64,000 bases of DNA from Gammaproteobacteria bacterium (lineage in GTDB: Bacteria > Pseudomonadota > Gammaproteobacteria > Beggiatoales > Beggiatoaceae). Shown here one piece after another: positions 32,317 through 41,796 of the stretch. Below the pieces are notes generated by a model. The model had not been told where the DNA came from and did not search any database. It was given only the letters and a program-made list of their open reading frames with translations. The position numbers and the translations under genes were made by a program. The stretch covers positions 1 to 64,000 of the forward strand of contig QNES01000003.1 of NCBI GenBank assembly GCA_003645255.1. Direction: 5' to 3'. Position 1 is the stretch's first letter. Each line of letters begins with the position of its first letter.

Positions 32317-33921
32317 TCAATCATAATCAAGCCCTAGTGGTTGGATAAACGACTTTTCTAATTTAATCAAAGTCTTTCGCCGCTCTGACAGAAATTTTTC
32401 ATAATCGCCTTGCTTGAGTGCTTGTGCAGCTATTTTTGAAATAGCGTGACTGTCTAAAAAATCTTTATCCCAATCACCTAAGGAAGGAAATAATGAATCT
32501 TGATTAAGACGATTATTTAACAAATAATTCCTAAATTTAGAAGCTTCTTTTAGCTCAAAGATAAAACAATTTTCTGGAATGGATGGATAGTTACTATTAA
32601 GACGTATTATAGCATAGTTACCATGTAATCCTAATAGTTCTCCTGCTTTTAAAAGTGTTCCATCTATATGTCGTGGTTTGAGTTCAGCCAACCTCAACGC
32701 GAGTAATTTTGCACGCGATGATTTAAAATGAAATTGTTTTGGAAATGGCACTATTTTTTCTTTGAGTGTTCCAATTTCGTAAATTTCTCCCTTGGCAAGA
32801 GATAAAATATTATCAAGTGCCCTTTGCATACTCGCTTCATTGATACCACTAAATTCTTCAGTATAAGCCGTTCGCCATAACCAATTTTTTAGTTCTTGAA
32901 AAACCGTATCATTGGGAAGAGGGTTAGCTCGAATCGCTTCTTCTAAAAGAACACTTTGATAACCATAAGGCAACATTTGTGGCGAGTAAATACCACAATC
33001 TTGAAGGAATTTAGCGACTTGAATAAAATTTTTAGCGACTTCATCAAGAATTTTAGGATTTTTCTTGATTTTTTTGCTAGTCGTCTCAGCATTTGCTTTA
33101 TAAATTTCTAATTCTAAAATAGCTTTGCAAGCAGATAAAATTAATTTTTCATCTAATTCTGCCCAATCCACATCTGCTAATTTTTCCTGGACTTCTCGTA
33201 TTTTTTCCTTTAAATCAAAATCTTTACTCCAACTCAGTGCGGCTACCATATCAACATTACTCATCTTAGTACCCGTGCTATTAATCCTTTGAAAAGCTGT
33301 GGTTGCATGTTCTAAGTCATCCGTTTCAACAACAACAAGGGGTATTTTATAACTTATAAACGTTTTTGAAAGCTGATCAGCCCGTTGAATTAATTCATCG
33401 TCTTTTAAGGTACGCAAAAACTTCAGCAATGCAAGACTATCTAACAAAACGTTAGCTGGTAGCCAATTATATTTAGGTATTTCACGCATTTTTAACAAAA
33501 TAAAATCTTCTTCTTCTAAATCATAATAAATTCTCCAATTTATCTCATCAACGATATTGGCTTTATTTTCTAAAGCCTCATTCACTGGGCGTTTAAGCGT
33601 ACCAAAAAGTGTTGATAGCCTTTGATGCCCATCTAACAAATAAACGCGTGGTATCTGAGAGTTTGGTTTGGGGGGGGGCGGTACAGAAAGTCCCCCAATT
33701 TTGTCAAAAGTGATCAGATCATATTGAGTGGTTTCCCAAAGGAGAAGACTGCCTATCGGAATACCTGATTTAATACTCCGTAAGAGGTTTAAACGTTGAT
33801 TATCTTTCCAAACAAAACCACGTTGAAATTTAGGCACGAAAAGTTTACCATTTTCAATTTGATCAAGTAGTTGATATAGATATTTAATTTGGGGTTCTGA
33901 TATGGAACTTTGAATACTCAT
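32317..33921 (-). CDS. DUF262 (GmrS/SspE/ParB-like) protein, third gene of the defence-like operon
   Basis: The 534-residue protein has the DUF262 motifs in order: FVPKFQRGFVWKD (28-40), LLDGHQRLSTLFGTL (95-109, the DGxQR core) and FQRINSTGTKMS (about 210-221). DUF262 hydrolyses nucleotides and is the sensor/motor part of GmrSD and SspE restriction proteins, where an HNH (DUF1524) nuclease usually follows. No H-x-x-P/HNH signature is evident in the C-terminal half, which ends with SHAISKIAAQALKQGDYEKF. It starts 15 nt after the TOPRIM-like gene. A short G-run (nine G at 33670-33678 on the plus strand) lies in its Pro-rich codons and is a possible slippage site. Confidence 0.85.
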   Translation of the reverse strand: MSIQSSISEPQIKYLYQLLDQIENGKLFVPKFQRGFVWKDNQRLNLLRSIKSGIPIGSLLLWETTQYDLITFDKIGGLSVPPPPKPNSQIPRVYLLDGHQRLSTLFGTLKRPVNEALENKANIVDEINWRIYYDLEEEDFILLKMREIPKYNWLPANVLLDSLALLKFLRTLKDDELIQRADQLSKTFISYKIPLVVVETDDLEHATTAFQRINSTGTKMSNVDMVAALSWSKDFDLKEKIREVQEKLADVDWAELDEKLILSACKAILELEIYKANAETTSKKIKKNPKILDEVAKNFIQVAKFLQDCGIYSPQMLPYGYQSVLLEEAIRANPLPNDTVFQELKNWLWRTAYTEEFSGINEASMQRALDNILSLAKGEIYEIGTLKEKIVPFPKQFHFKSSRAKLLALRLAELKPRHIDGTLLKAGELLGLHGNYAIIRLNSNYPSIPENCFIFELKEASKFRNYLLNNRLNQDSLFPSLGDWDKDFLDSHAISKIAAQALKQGDYEKFLSERRKTLIKLEKSFIQPLGLDYD

Positions 33922-33936
33922 AGTTGGTTATTCTGG

Positions 33937-34977
33937 TTATACTAATGACAAAAGTCTTTTTAGCATCGGTTCAAGTTCTAAAATTAAACTTTTGTCGTCA
34001 TATAGCCATTTTTCTTTTATTAAAAAATGTTCTTCTTTAAAAAGTTCGGCAATGTCTGTGCCGAAACCTTGAGCCAAGACGATTCTGATTTCGGTAGAGA
34101 CATTCTGGTAAAAATGACTGACAAGCCGATGTTCTTGTTCGGTTTCTTTTTCATCATCCGCCTTAGTTTTTTTTAAATCGCCTTTAAAGCCTTTTTTCAT
34201 GTTAAAATGATGGCGTTGTTCTGAACTCAATTTTGCAAAGGCATCGACTAGCTTTCTTCTTAAAATGCCATTCACTTTTTTATGCACATTGATCCCCATC
34301 CATGCTGACAATGTGCTAAGTGGTAAATAGTTTTCAATTGCCCTTCGTTTTAATCGATGAAAATAAACTGATTTACCGCAAGCTGTCACTACGTCTTCAG
34401 ATTGTTTACTTGGTTTATCAGGTTCAAGAGCATCACTGTCAAATAAAACAAAATGACGCAGGTATTTTTCAGGTGGTTCTGAAATTTCTTCGACATATTT
34501 TAAAACTTCACCCATACCGCCACCCGCCTCAAATTTGAGCCAGTCTTCATTTAAGAATTTTTCTAATTTTTGTTTTCGCCAACCGGTAGCAGTGGCTCTA
34601 AGAAAAGCTGAATCATTACGCCTATTTTCAACAAAAATAATAAAAGGCTGAGATAAAAATTTTAGAGCAATATCTAAAGGTAAAAGTGGTTCCTCTTGAT
34701 ACCATTGCGCTTTATCAACACAAGCAACTTGTATAGTAAACGGTGAAAATTGCCCATATTCATCACTGTCTAAACGATAGCCTGAATCAAATGCTAATTC
34801 ACATTCTTCACGAACATCGTCACTTTGTTTATTAAGCCAGTCACGTACTTCATCGGCATCCAATGGCTCTACTTGTATTAAATGACGCTCATCAAGACCG
34901 AATTTGATTAACGCAGTGATATCAAGATGCTTAATATGCTGAGAAGCAAAAACTTCTGCTTTCAAAATAACTCTCAT
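33937..34977 (-). CDS. TOPRIM/DUF4435-like protein, second gene of the defence-like operon
   Basis: The 346-residue protein has an N-terminal region of about 105 residues of unknown type, then a TOPRIM-like core: Glu117 in FIIFVEN, the Gly-rich FEAGGGMGEV (149-158), FVLFDSDA with Asp180 and Asp182, and RLKRRAIENYLP (208-219), the positively charged K/R...EN motif of DUF4435 and OLD-type nucleases. This order is that of metal-dependent nuclease effectors such as PARIS AriB. The assignment is from motif order, not from a search. It overlaps the ATPase gene by 4 nt (ATGA), implying coupled synthesis. Confidence 0.65.
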   Translation of the reverse strand: MRVILKAEVFASQHIKHLDITALIKFGLDERHLIQVEPLDADEVRDWLNKQSDDVREECELAFDSGYRLDSDEYGQFSPFTIQVACVDKAQWYQEEPLLPLDIALKFLSQPFIIFVENRRNDSAFLRATATGWRKQKLEKFLNEDWLKFEAGGGMGEVLKYVEEISEPPEKYLRHFVLFDSDALEPDKPSKQSEDVVTACGKSVYFHRLKRRAIENYLPLSTLSAWMGINVHKKVNGILRRKLVDAFAKLSSEQRHHFNMKKGFKGDLKKTKADDEKETEQEHRLVSHFYQNVSTEIRIVLAQGFGTDIAELFKEEHFLIKEKWLYDDKSLILELEPMLKRLLSLV

Positions 34978-36206
34978 AAATGTTTACGCCTTTCTTGAAC
35001 CAGTTGTCTAGATAATTCTATATCTGTATAAAAAACATCTCGGGGCCATTCACCTTGTGGTCGCCCTTTACTATCAAAAACGACCGGTTCAGCAATACTT
35101 CGACCATCATCTAATTGACGCACCCAATAAACCATCACTAATTCTGGATCAAGTTCCCCTCGTGCAATTTCAAGTTGAGTTCGCAATAGAAAATTCTCGG
35201 AATGCGTTTCAAGCAAGACTTTTGGTGGTTCATCTTGTCTAGCCAGTTCAAAGAAATGCTCGGCTAATGCCGCATGTAGTTGTGGATGGAGATGTGATTC
35301 AGGTTCTTCTATCGCTAACATATTTGTATAGCCTTCACTTGCCATTGCACAAGCAACAAGCACCGGTAAGACTTGAATCAATCCTTCACCAACATCAACG
35401 ATGTTCACTTTACACGGTGAATTTGTCAGACGTTGCAATTTAATTTGAAAATGTTCAGCGACTTCTTCTATAACAATTTTTTGTTGTAGATTTTTTTCGT
35501 ACCAACTAGAAACTTTAGGCAATATCAGTAATTCGTCAAAAATGCTGTCATAAGCTAAAATATCAGCGGCGGAGCGCCCATCAGGTGCTAAATATTCTGG
35601 TGCCGCGCCCTTAAATGGGTTATTTCTTAACGGTGGTTTACGGACAGAAGTTAACCATTGCACATAGATATTCTCGTTTCTTATTTCATCATCTATTTCA
35701 ACTTTTGTATCTCCTATATTCGGGATTCTTTCATCTGAACCATCTTCATTGGCTAATAATCCATGAAAAGACAGATCACTTTTGAATGAAACATCATCTG
35801 TTTGAATAAGATATTTATTTTTCTGTTTGGATTCTGCTAACCACTGCACATTTGTTTGTTCATTAATCAAATAACGTGAAACAACATGGGTTCTTAATTC
35901 AGGAAAACGACGAATAGTCCACTTCAAATCATAATCAAGAATTGACAGTTCTATATCAAATTCCTGTCTCCCACTTATATGAGATAATAAATCACTAAAA
36001 TGACTTCCCCGTATAGCTGGACTATTTAATGCCAATGGGGTACGGGACTGTCCTTTGAGTGAATCGGCAATAAAGGGCAAAGCACGCAATAATGCACTTT
36101 TACCTGAATTGTTATAGCCAAACAAAAGTGTGAGTGGACGTAATTCAATAGTTGTGCGATCAACAAAGGATCGGTAATTTTTTAATGTAAATGATTGAAT
36201 AGACAT
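34974..36206 (-). CDS. OLD-like AAA ATPase (DUF3696 type), first gene of the defence-like operon
   Basis: A 410-residue SMC/ABC-type ATPase. It has Walker A GYNNSGKS (30-37), the signature segment DVGEGLIQVLPVL (271-283), Walker B MLAIEEPESHLHP (296-308) and the switch His in LLETHSEN (331-338). The C-terminal GEWPRDVF (385-392) resembles the DUF3696 tail. Unlike true OLD or GajA it carries no TOPRIM domain of its own; that domain seems to be supplied by the next gene. It has no Shine-Dalgarno sequence, and a TATAAT lies only a few nt before the ATG, so translation may be nearly leaderless. Confidence 0.88.
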   Translation of the reverse strand: MSIQSFTLKNYRSFVDRTTIELRPLTLLFGYNNSGKSALLRALPFIADSLKGQSRTPLALNSPAIRGSHFSDLLSHISGRQEFDIELSILDYDLKWTIRRFPELRTHVVSRYLINEQTNVQWLAESKQKNKYLIQTDDVSFKSDLSFHGLLANEDGSDERIPNIGDTKVEIDDEIRNENIYVQWLTSVRKPPLRNNPFKGAAPEYLAPDGRSAADILAYDSIFDELLILPKVSSWYEKNLQQKIVIEEVAEHFQIKLQRLTNSPCKVNIVDVGEGLIQVLPVLVACAMASEGYTNMLAIEEPESHLHPQLHAALAEHFFELARQDEPPKVLLETHSENFLLRTQLEIARGELDPELVMVYWVRQLDDGRSIAEPVVFDSKGRPQGEWPRDVFYTDIELSRQLVQERRKHL

Positions 36207-36497
36207 AGATTATAATGACAGAATTGTAGTGGGTATAATCAACACGACGATAATTTGATATTATACCACAGTTGTAAACACATCATTTCATGTTTGAACG
36301 AAGTGTTTTAGAAGTTATTTTGCGCACGTTCCTTATTAATAGTGCATATTAAATGATTCCCTGCGTCAAAAATATCTTGTAGGGGCAGTCCCTGGGTAGG
36401 AACCTTTCAACCTACCACTATTGCCATCCCATTTTGATAAAATACGAAAAAAGTGTATTCTATTAGCACTTATCACTTAATTATAGGGAATAATAAA
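36207..36497. other. Divergent intergenic region with one repeat
   Basis: It contains promoters for the defence-like operon (minus) and the transporter (plus). At 36380-36420 there is a GTAGGGGCAGTCCCTGGGTA-type repeat. On the minus strand TATAAT boxes occur close to the ATPase start and about 60 nt further upstream; no clear -35 elements were found. No gene is seen. Confidence 0.4.
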
Positions 36498-37949
36498 TTG
36501 AATAAATATAATATTTTAGCTTTTGCTAGCGGTCCAATTTTAGCAGGGCTTGTGGGCATTTTTTGTTTTAATGTGGATGGCATGACAAATGAAGCAGCGT
36601 GGACTGCCGTGATTACTACTTTGTGTGCAGTTTGGTGGATATTGGAGCCTATTCACATTGCAGTCGTGTCACTCATTCCGTTTGCTCTATTTCCAGCATT
36701 TGGTATTTTAAGTCATAAAGCTGCAGCTGCTCCTTTGGGTAATCATATTATCATTTTATTTATGGGTGGTTTTATGCTATCGGCTGCAATGGAAAAAACG
36801 GGTACACACCGCAAAATAGCTTATTGGGTTTTAAAAATAGTTGGTATTCATAGCAGGCGGAGAATTTTACTGGGCTTTATGTTAGCAACTGCCGGTTTAA
36901 GTATGTGGATTTCTAATACCGCCACTACGTTAATGATGTTACCTATCGCATTAGCCACTTTGGCGCAAGATGAAGAAGAAAGTATGGTGGTTCCTTTACT
37001 GTTAATTATTTGTTATTCTGCCAGTATTGGCGGGGTGGCAACGTTGATTGGTACTCCACCCAATGCCATTTTTATTAAAAATTATCAGGAAGTTACGGGC
37101 ATTGAAATGAGTTTTACCGAGTGGATGAGTATTGGTGGTATTATTCCCTTAATAATGTTACCAATTGTATGGCTTTGGTTAGCTCGCTTAATACCTTCTA
37201 AAAATACTAAGCCAATTAATTTACCTCGCCTTGAAAATTGGACGAAAGCGCAACAACGAGTTCTTATCGTTTTCATTATTACCGCAACGTTATGGGTAAC
37301 TCGTGCTATCCCGTTAGGTATCTGGCAAATAGGCGAGCAAGAGGTATTAATTAAAGGCTGGGGCGGTTTGCTTGAACACTATTTTGGAATTGGCACTATT
37401 GGCGATAGCACAATTGCTATTTTCGCGGTGTTGGCTCTATTCATCATTCCAGATAGTGAACCACACAATGATACTAAACATCATGGATTATTAGACTGGG
37501 CTTCGGCAGAACGTATTCCTTGGGGAATTTTGTTATTATTGGCAGGTGGTATGGTTATTGCGGAAGGTTTTGTCGCTTCTGGATTGACTAACATTTTAGG
37601 TGAACAACTGGTTTTATTAGCTGATTTGCCATTATGGTTAATCATTGGTTTTCTCTGTTTGATGGTTACTTTTTTGACTGAAATTACGAGTAATACTGCA
37701 TCTGCCAATGTTCTTTTACCCATTTTAGGAAGTGCCTCTATTTCTCTTAATTTGGATGATCCGCTATTACTCATGTTACCGGCTACAATAAGCGCAAGTT
37801 TTGCTTTCATGCTCCCAGTAGCAACCCCACCAAATGCCATTATAATGAGTTCTCAAAAAATTCCCATTCTTGTTATGGCGCGAGAAGGTTTTTTTCTAAA
37901 TTTGATTGGGGCGGTAATCGTGACGCTGGTTTGCTATTTTATGTTATGA
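36498..37949 (+). CDS. DASS/SLC13-family anion:sodium symporter
   Basis: Inner-membrane transporter of the divalent anion family (dicarboxylates, sulfate or similar). The 483 residues form about eleven helices and contain both family signatures, WISNTATTLMMLP and ITSNTASANVLLP (SNT motifs), plus GTPPNAIF and ATPPNAI in the two repeats. I chose the TTG preceded by AGGGAA at 7 nt over an upstream GTG without a site. Substrate is not fixed; C4-dicarboxylate or sulfate would both suit a sulfur bacterium. Confidence 0.88.
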   Translation: MNKYNILAFASGPILAGLVGIFCFNVDGMTNEAAWTAVITTLCAVWWILEPIHIAVVSLIPFALFPAFGILSHKAAAAPLGNHIIILFMGGFMLSAAMEKTGTHRKIAYWVLKIVGIHSRRRILLGFMLATAGLSMWISNTATTLMMLPIALATLAQDEEESMVVPLLLIICYSASIGGVATLIGTPPNAIFIKNYQEVTGIEMSFTEWMSIGGIIPLIMLPIVWLWLARLIPSKNTKPINLPRLENWTKAQQRVLIVFIITATLWVTRAIPLGIWQIGEQEVLIKGWGGLLEHYFGIGTIGDSTIAIFAVLALFIIPDSEPHNDTKHHGLLDWASAERIPWGILLLLAGGMVIAEGFVASGLTNILGEQLVLLADLPLWLIIGFLCLMVTFLTEITSNTASANVLLPILGSASISLNLDDPLLLMLPATISASFAFMLPVATPPNAIIMSSQKIPILVMAREGFFLNLIGAVIVTLVCYFML

Positions 37950-37976
37950 ATTAGGCACTGTTAGAATGGGATTGAT

Positions 37977-38135
37977 TCAAGCATCGTTGTTATACAAGCC
38001 ACGCGTAGGCTTGGGAACCGAGTCTGGAAAAGTGGATTTAACTACCCAAAGTGGATCACAAACCACTTCTCCAGGAGACATTTCAACACAAGTATCATCC
38101 AAAATAGGCTCAATAAAGGGGTCAAAAATCACCAC
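37977..38135 (-). CDS. Possible small ORF or relic after the DUF4291 gene
   Basis: A 52-codon minus-strand frame starting with GTG encodes VVIFDPFIEPILDDTCVEMS and later VCDPLWVVKSTFPDSVPKP before TGA. It is protein-like, but no clear ribosome binding site was found. It begins 12 nt after the DUF4291 stop. It could be a small gene or the end of a lost one; a plus-strand frame also crosses this stretch but overlaps DUF4291. Confidence 0.25.
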   Translation of the reverse strand: MVIFDPFIEPILDDTCVEMSPGEVVCDPLWVVKSTFPDSVPKPTRGLYNNDA

Positions 38136-38147
38136 TTCACGCGCACC

Positions 38148-38792
38148 TCAAAGCCCTTGTCTGGCATTATCAGAACTTTCCAATGATTCAATCGCAATGG
38201 TGTATCTTAGCGTATCGTCATTTTTAAGCACACTGTATTTATTAATTGTCAGAGCATTTTCTCTTTGTTTTGAGACAAATTCGCTTATGTCTATTATTTC
38301 AATCGGACTTGTTCCATATTTTTCAAGAATTTTGCCTCGTAAGCCTAATTGAATAGCCCGCCTTTCAACTTTTTTCCCAGTTGGAGAGTGATCTGGGTCC
38401 CATTGTAACCGTACTTCAGATTGCTTGACTGCTTGCTTCCATTCATCTTGACTATGAAATAACTTTTTATTAAAAGATGAAACAACTGCATTTTCAAGCA
38501 TTTCATCAAATAAATTTATAGAAATTCTAACAGCAAGAATGATCTCTTGTCCAGGTTTTGTAGCCCATCCCGATCTATACATCATCCATAGAAAGTTGGG
38601 TTTTATCCAACTCATTCTTGAATAGCTGAAAGGACCACCAAAATATCCTTTTGATGCTGCAAAATTTCCAATTTCTTTTCGATAAGCTTGATAAACAATA
38701 ATCGACTCTTCATCGTATTGTGCAAGAATATGACGACCCGTTTGAGGCCAATTTTTGACTTGTTCTTTATATGAGCAAATTGTTAGATTCAT
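38148..38792 (-). CDS. DUF4291 protein
   Basis: The 214-residue protein carries the DUF4291 core: HILAQYDEESIIVYQAYRKE (21-40), then SRMSWIKPNFLWMMYRSGWA, then FNKKLFHSQDEWK. The family is widespread, soluble and of unknown function. It lies 19 nt downstream of the binding-protein/MscS fusion gene and may be co-transcribed with it. Confidence 0.88.
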   Translation of the reverse strand: MNLTICSYKEQVKNWPQTGRHILAQYDEESIIVYQAYRKEIGNFAASKGYFGGPFSYSRMSWIKPNFLWMMYRSGWATKPGQEIILAVRISINLFDEMLENAVVSSFNKKLFHSQDEWKQAVKQSEVRLQWDPDHSPTGKKVERRAIQLGLRGKILEKYGTSPIEIIDISEFVSKQRENALTINKYSVLKNDDTLRYTIAIESLESSDNARQGL

Positions 38793-38811
38793 ATTTGTGA
38801 ATGGAATAGCA

Positions 38812-41796
38812 CTAGCGAGTCCGATTTACCATCATCTTCTGCAAGTCTTCTGATTGAAAAACTTTGTTAAGTTTGATTTCAATTGGAAAAGTGGCACTTT
38901 GATTGCTTTTTTGAGTTTCTTCCTCAGTTTGATAATGTGACAGTTTAGGAAGGATGCCATTATTATTCAAATGCACCCAAATATTATCCCAAACTTGTTT
39001 TAAAGTACGGAATTTGAGAAGATAATTTTTGGTTTCAAAAACGATGATATAAACTGCTACCCATTCTTCCTTACCCGCATCCGTTTGGACATCTTTAAGC
39101 CAAATCACAGGTTTAAAGTCTTTTATCACTTCTTCTACAGAAAGTATCGCGTTTATGAAAATTTCTTCGACTTTTCTGGGATCATGGTTTGTCGCAATTG
39201 GCACGGTAAGCCGTAACCGATATTGATTATCAGGATAACTGAAATTGTGGATGTCTGATTGTGAAACGGTGCTATTAGGAATACTTAAAATATATCCCTT
39301 TCTGGTTTCAATTTGTGTGACTCGCCAATTCATATTAACCACTTGCCCTTCATCAAAATTACCTACTTTCACCCAATCACCAATGCGAAAAGAACGCTCA
39401 ATACTTAGTCCAATGCCCGAAAAAATGTTGGCTAAATTAACTTGAATCCCTAAACCAACAATCATGGCAACCACACCCGAAGTGGCTAATAAACTGGTGA
39501 CAGCTTGTTCAAATACAAAGCCGACGATACCCAATGCTGCTAATAAATAAATTAAGAGTGAAACTAAAAAACGCACCAGATTCGGGATGGAATGTCCTGT
39601 TTTTTTCTCTAATGGTAGCCATAAAAAATGTTCGACAGCGATATTAAGCAAGATAGCCGGTATTATCCACCAGAGTAGTTCAAATATCATGGTGATAGTT
39701 TTAATCTGAAAAATAATTTGGCTATGATTAGCTATCCAATGTTCTACAACCACTTCAGTTGATATAAGTAAAATAAACGCAAAAATAGCCTGTAAAAACC
39801 ATAAATATTTTAGGTGTTTAATGTTCCGTTTCTGCTTATAACTGAAAAAAATCAGTAACAAGGTGATAATCGCACTGAATATAAAAAACTCCGTCGTGAA
39901 GTGAGAGGGAATAATGGCATGATAAAAATCAGCATTATTGCTAATCCAAATTTCTGCATTGAAGGTAGAATATTCAAGACTATGATCAAGTAAGAGATAT
40001 TTGGGCGCACCTAAAACTTTTTTTTCGACGGTGGCTTGGAAAAAATCGACTCCTTTAATTATCCAGTCTTTTAAGGTACTTAGTTGTTGAATATTTTTAA
40101 TCTTGTCATCTAATAAAGTACTTTCATATACCGGTTCCATTCCTAAAACATCTTTCACATAAACCAGATTATTTCGTTCTAAATCACGATGACGGAAATT
40201 GACACCGAGTCGATATTCGGTTGAAAAAATATGACTTCTTGAAAAATGAACATTGGCTTTAAATTCCCCCTTTATTCTATAAAGTCGGTAGCTTTCCTTA
40301 CCAACTGTTTCCTCAGCAAGCGGAGTACCTAATGGAATAGGCTCAATGCTATTAAGAAATACAATATCTTGCGGATTGATCTGCCCTTCAAATCGAAACC
40401 AAAGAAAAAAATCTTGGGTATAAGTTAACGTTTTGGGGTTAAAATCGCTAATCTCGTTAAATTGTATACCTGTATAAACGACATGTGTTTGGTACATGTA
40501 TTTTTTATTTTTATTAATGAGAAAATATATTGGAGCTGGTTGCTGATGATATTCATCCAAATAATAGGGCACAAGATTGAGCTGTTGAAAGGTAGAAATT
40601 AAATGATTTTTTTTATAAACACCCATTAAAACGGATTTTGTGGCATTGCCACGACTATCAAAATAATTTAAGCCAGTATATCCTTCTATTGCTTGTTCAG
40701 GGCTATTAAAAAAGGTTATTGCATCCCGAATGTTTTTTCTATCTATTTTCAATGTTTTTGGTTTTCCCCGAAAGTCACTTTGTTTTATGGCTTCGAGAAT
40801 CACAATAGCCGCATCGACGGCAAAAAATGCTTGCAAGGGCAATTGTTCCCCATATTTTTCTTCATAAATGGAATTTAACTGTTGGGCATTTCTATTAGCG
40901 GTATCAAACAGGAAGGGGGTTGAAACATGGATATCGCTTGTATAATAACCGAGGGTACGCTTTTCTTTTATATATTTTTTGAAACCTTCTGAAAAACTTT
41001 TGCTGGCATAAGAATCAGGGGCGATAAGTGGATTTTTAATTTTCATATCCTTAATTAATTTTACTAGCATAACACCTTCAGGAGCGTGTGTTGCTAGAAA
41101 AATCAGACCCGCATCCTGTTTGCTTCGCAATTCATTAAGGATTTGTACGATATTATGTCTTAATTCGTTCTTTTGTTCTAGTTGCCATTTATATTTGACT
41201 TCAACATTTAACGCTTTTGAGGTTGTTTCAAACACCTCTGCAAGATGAGAACCATAAACCGTATTGCTATAAATGATACTGACAGTATCTTGTTGTAGAA
41301 GATTTTTGGCGTAATTGGCTAAAAAATGACCTTGTAAATTGTCATTAAAAACGGTTCTGAAATACCATTTGTTATGTTCAGTGACTTCAGCGTGTGTAGA
41401 ACTGGGAGTGATCGCCACTATCCCTTGTTTTTGATAAATTTTTCCCGCGCTGATCGAACAAGCACTATAATTATGTCCAATAACGGCAATGGCACGATTG
41501 TCTGCCACAATTTTCTGCGCTGCAATAATGGCTTCATTAGGATCATTTTTGTCATCAAAAGTCTCAAGCATGACCTTTTTTTTATTAACGCCCCCTTGTT
41601 TATTGACACTATCTAGGTATAATTGAACTGCTCGCTTCATGGCAATGCCTACAGTAGCGTCTGATCCTGATAAAGGACCTACAAAGGCAATATGAATAGC
41701 ATTCTTTTCTTCATGATAGAGTTTTAAGCCTGCCCAGATTAACAAGGATAAAATAACGATATTTAATAGAAATTTGATGGGATATTTTATTTTCAT
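38812..41796 (-). CDS. Periplasmic ligand-binding domain fused to an MscS-type channel
   Basis: The 994-residue protein starts with a membrane anchor (FLLNIVILSLLIWAGLKLY), then a full type I periplasmic-binding domain of the LivJ/Peripla_BP_6 type (about 33-400; IAFVGPLSGSDATVGIAMKR, VIGHNYSACS, TPSSTHAEVTEHNKWYFRTV). A linker of about 240 residues follows, then about four or five helices and an MscS core from about 750 (SGVVAMIVGLGIQVNLANIF, GLSIERSFRIGDWVKVG, LSIPNSTVSQSDIHNFSY). Ligand binding outside may gate ion flow, an architecture akin to ionotropic receptors. Both halves are in one uninterrupted frame. Confidence 0.85.
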   Translation of the reverse strand: MKIKYPIKFLLNIVILSLLIWAGLKLYHEEKNAIHIAFVGPLSGSDATVGIAMKRAVQLYLDSVNKQGGVNKKKVMLETFDDKNDPNEAIIAAQKIVADNRAIAVIGHNYSACSISAGKIYQKQGIVAITPSSTHAEVTEHNKWYFRTVFNDNLQGHFLANYAKNLLQQDTVSIIYSNTVYGSHLAEVFETTSKALNVEVKYKWQLEQKNELRHNIVQILNELRSKQDAGLIFLATHAPEGVMLVKLIKDMKIKNPLIAPDSYASKSFSEGFKKYIKEKRTLGYYTSDIHVSTPFLFDTANRNAQQLNSIYEEKYGEQLPLQAFFAVDAAIVILEAIKQSDFRGKPKTLKIDRKNIRDAITFFNSPEQAIEGYTGLNYFDSRGNATKSVLMGVYKKNHLISTFQQLNLVPYYLDEYHQQPAPIYFLINKNKKYMYQTHVVYTGIQFNEISDFNPKTLTYTQDFFLWFRFEGQINPQDIVFLNSIEPIPLGTPLAEETVGKESYRLYRIKGEFKANVHFSRSHIFSTEYRLGVNFRHRDLERNNLVYVKDVLGMEPVYESTLLDDKIKNIQQLSTLKDWIIKGVDFFQATVEKKVLGAPKYLLLDHSLEYSTFNAEIWISNNADFYHAIIPSHFTTEFFIFSAIITLLLIFFSYKQKRNIKHLKYLWFLQAIFAFILLISTEVVVEHWIANHSQIIFQIKTITMIFELLWWIIPAILLNIAVEHFLWLPLEKKTGHSIPNLVRFLVSLLIYLLAALGIVGFVFEQAVTSLLATSGVVAMIVGLGIQVNLANIFSGIGLSIERSFRIGDWVKVGNFDEGQVVNMNWRVTQIETRKGYILSIPNSTVSQSDIHNFSYPDNQYRLRLTVPIATNHDPRKVEEIFINAILSVEEVIKDFKPVIWLKDVQTDAGKEEWVAVYIIVFETKNYLLKFRTLKQVWDNIWVHLNNNGILPKLSHYQTEEETQKSNQSATFPIEIKLNKVFQSEDLQKMMVNRTR

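Noticed and set aside
32317-36206. Assignment as PARIS, Gabija or GmrSD
   Set aside because: PARIS and Gabija do not include a DUF262 gene, GajA has its TOPRIM domain in the ATPase, and GmrSD needs an HNH nuclease. The trio fits none exactly.
37966-38352. 128-codon plus-strand frame
   Set aside because: It overlaps the end of the well-supported DUF4291 gene on the other strand and has no family features.
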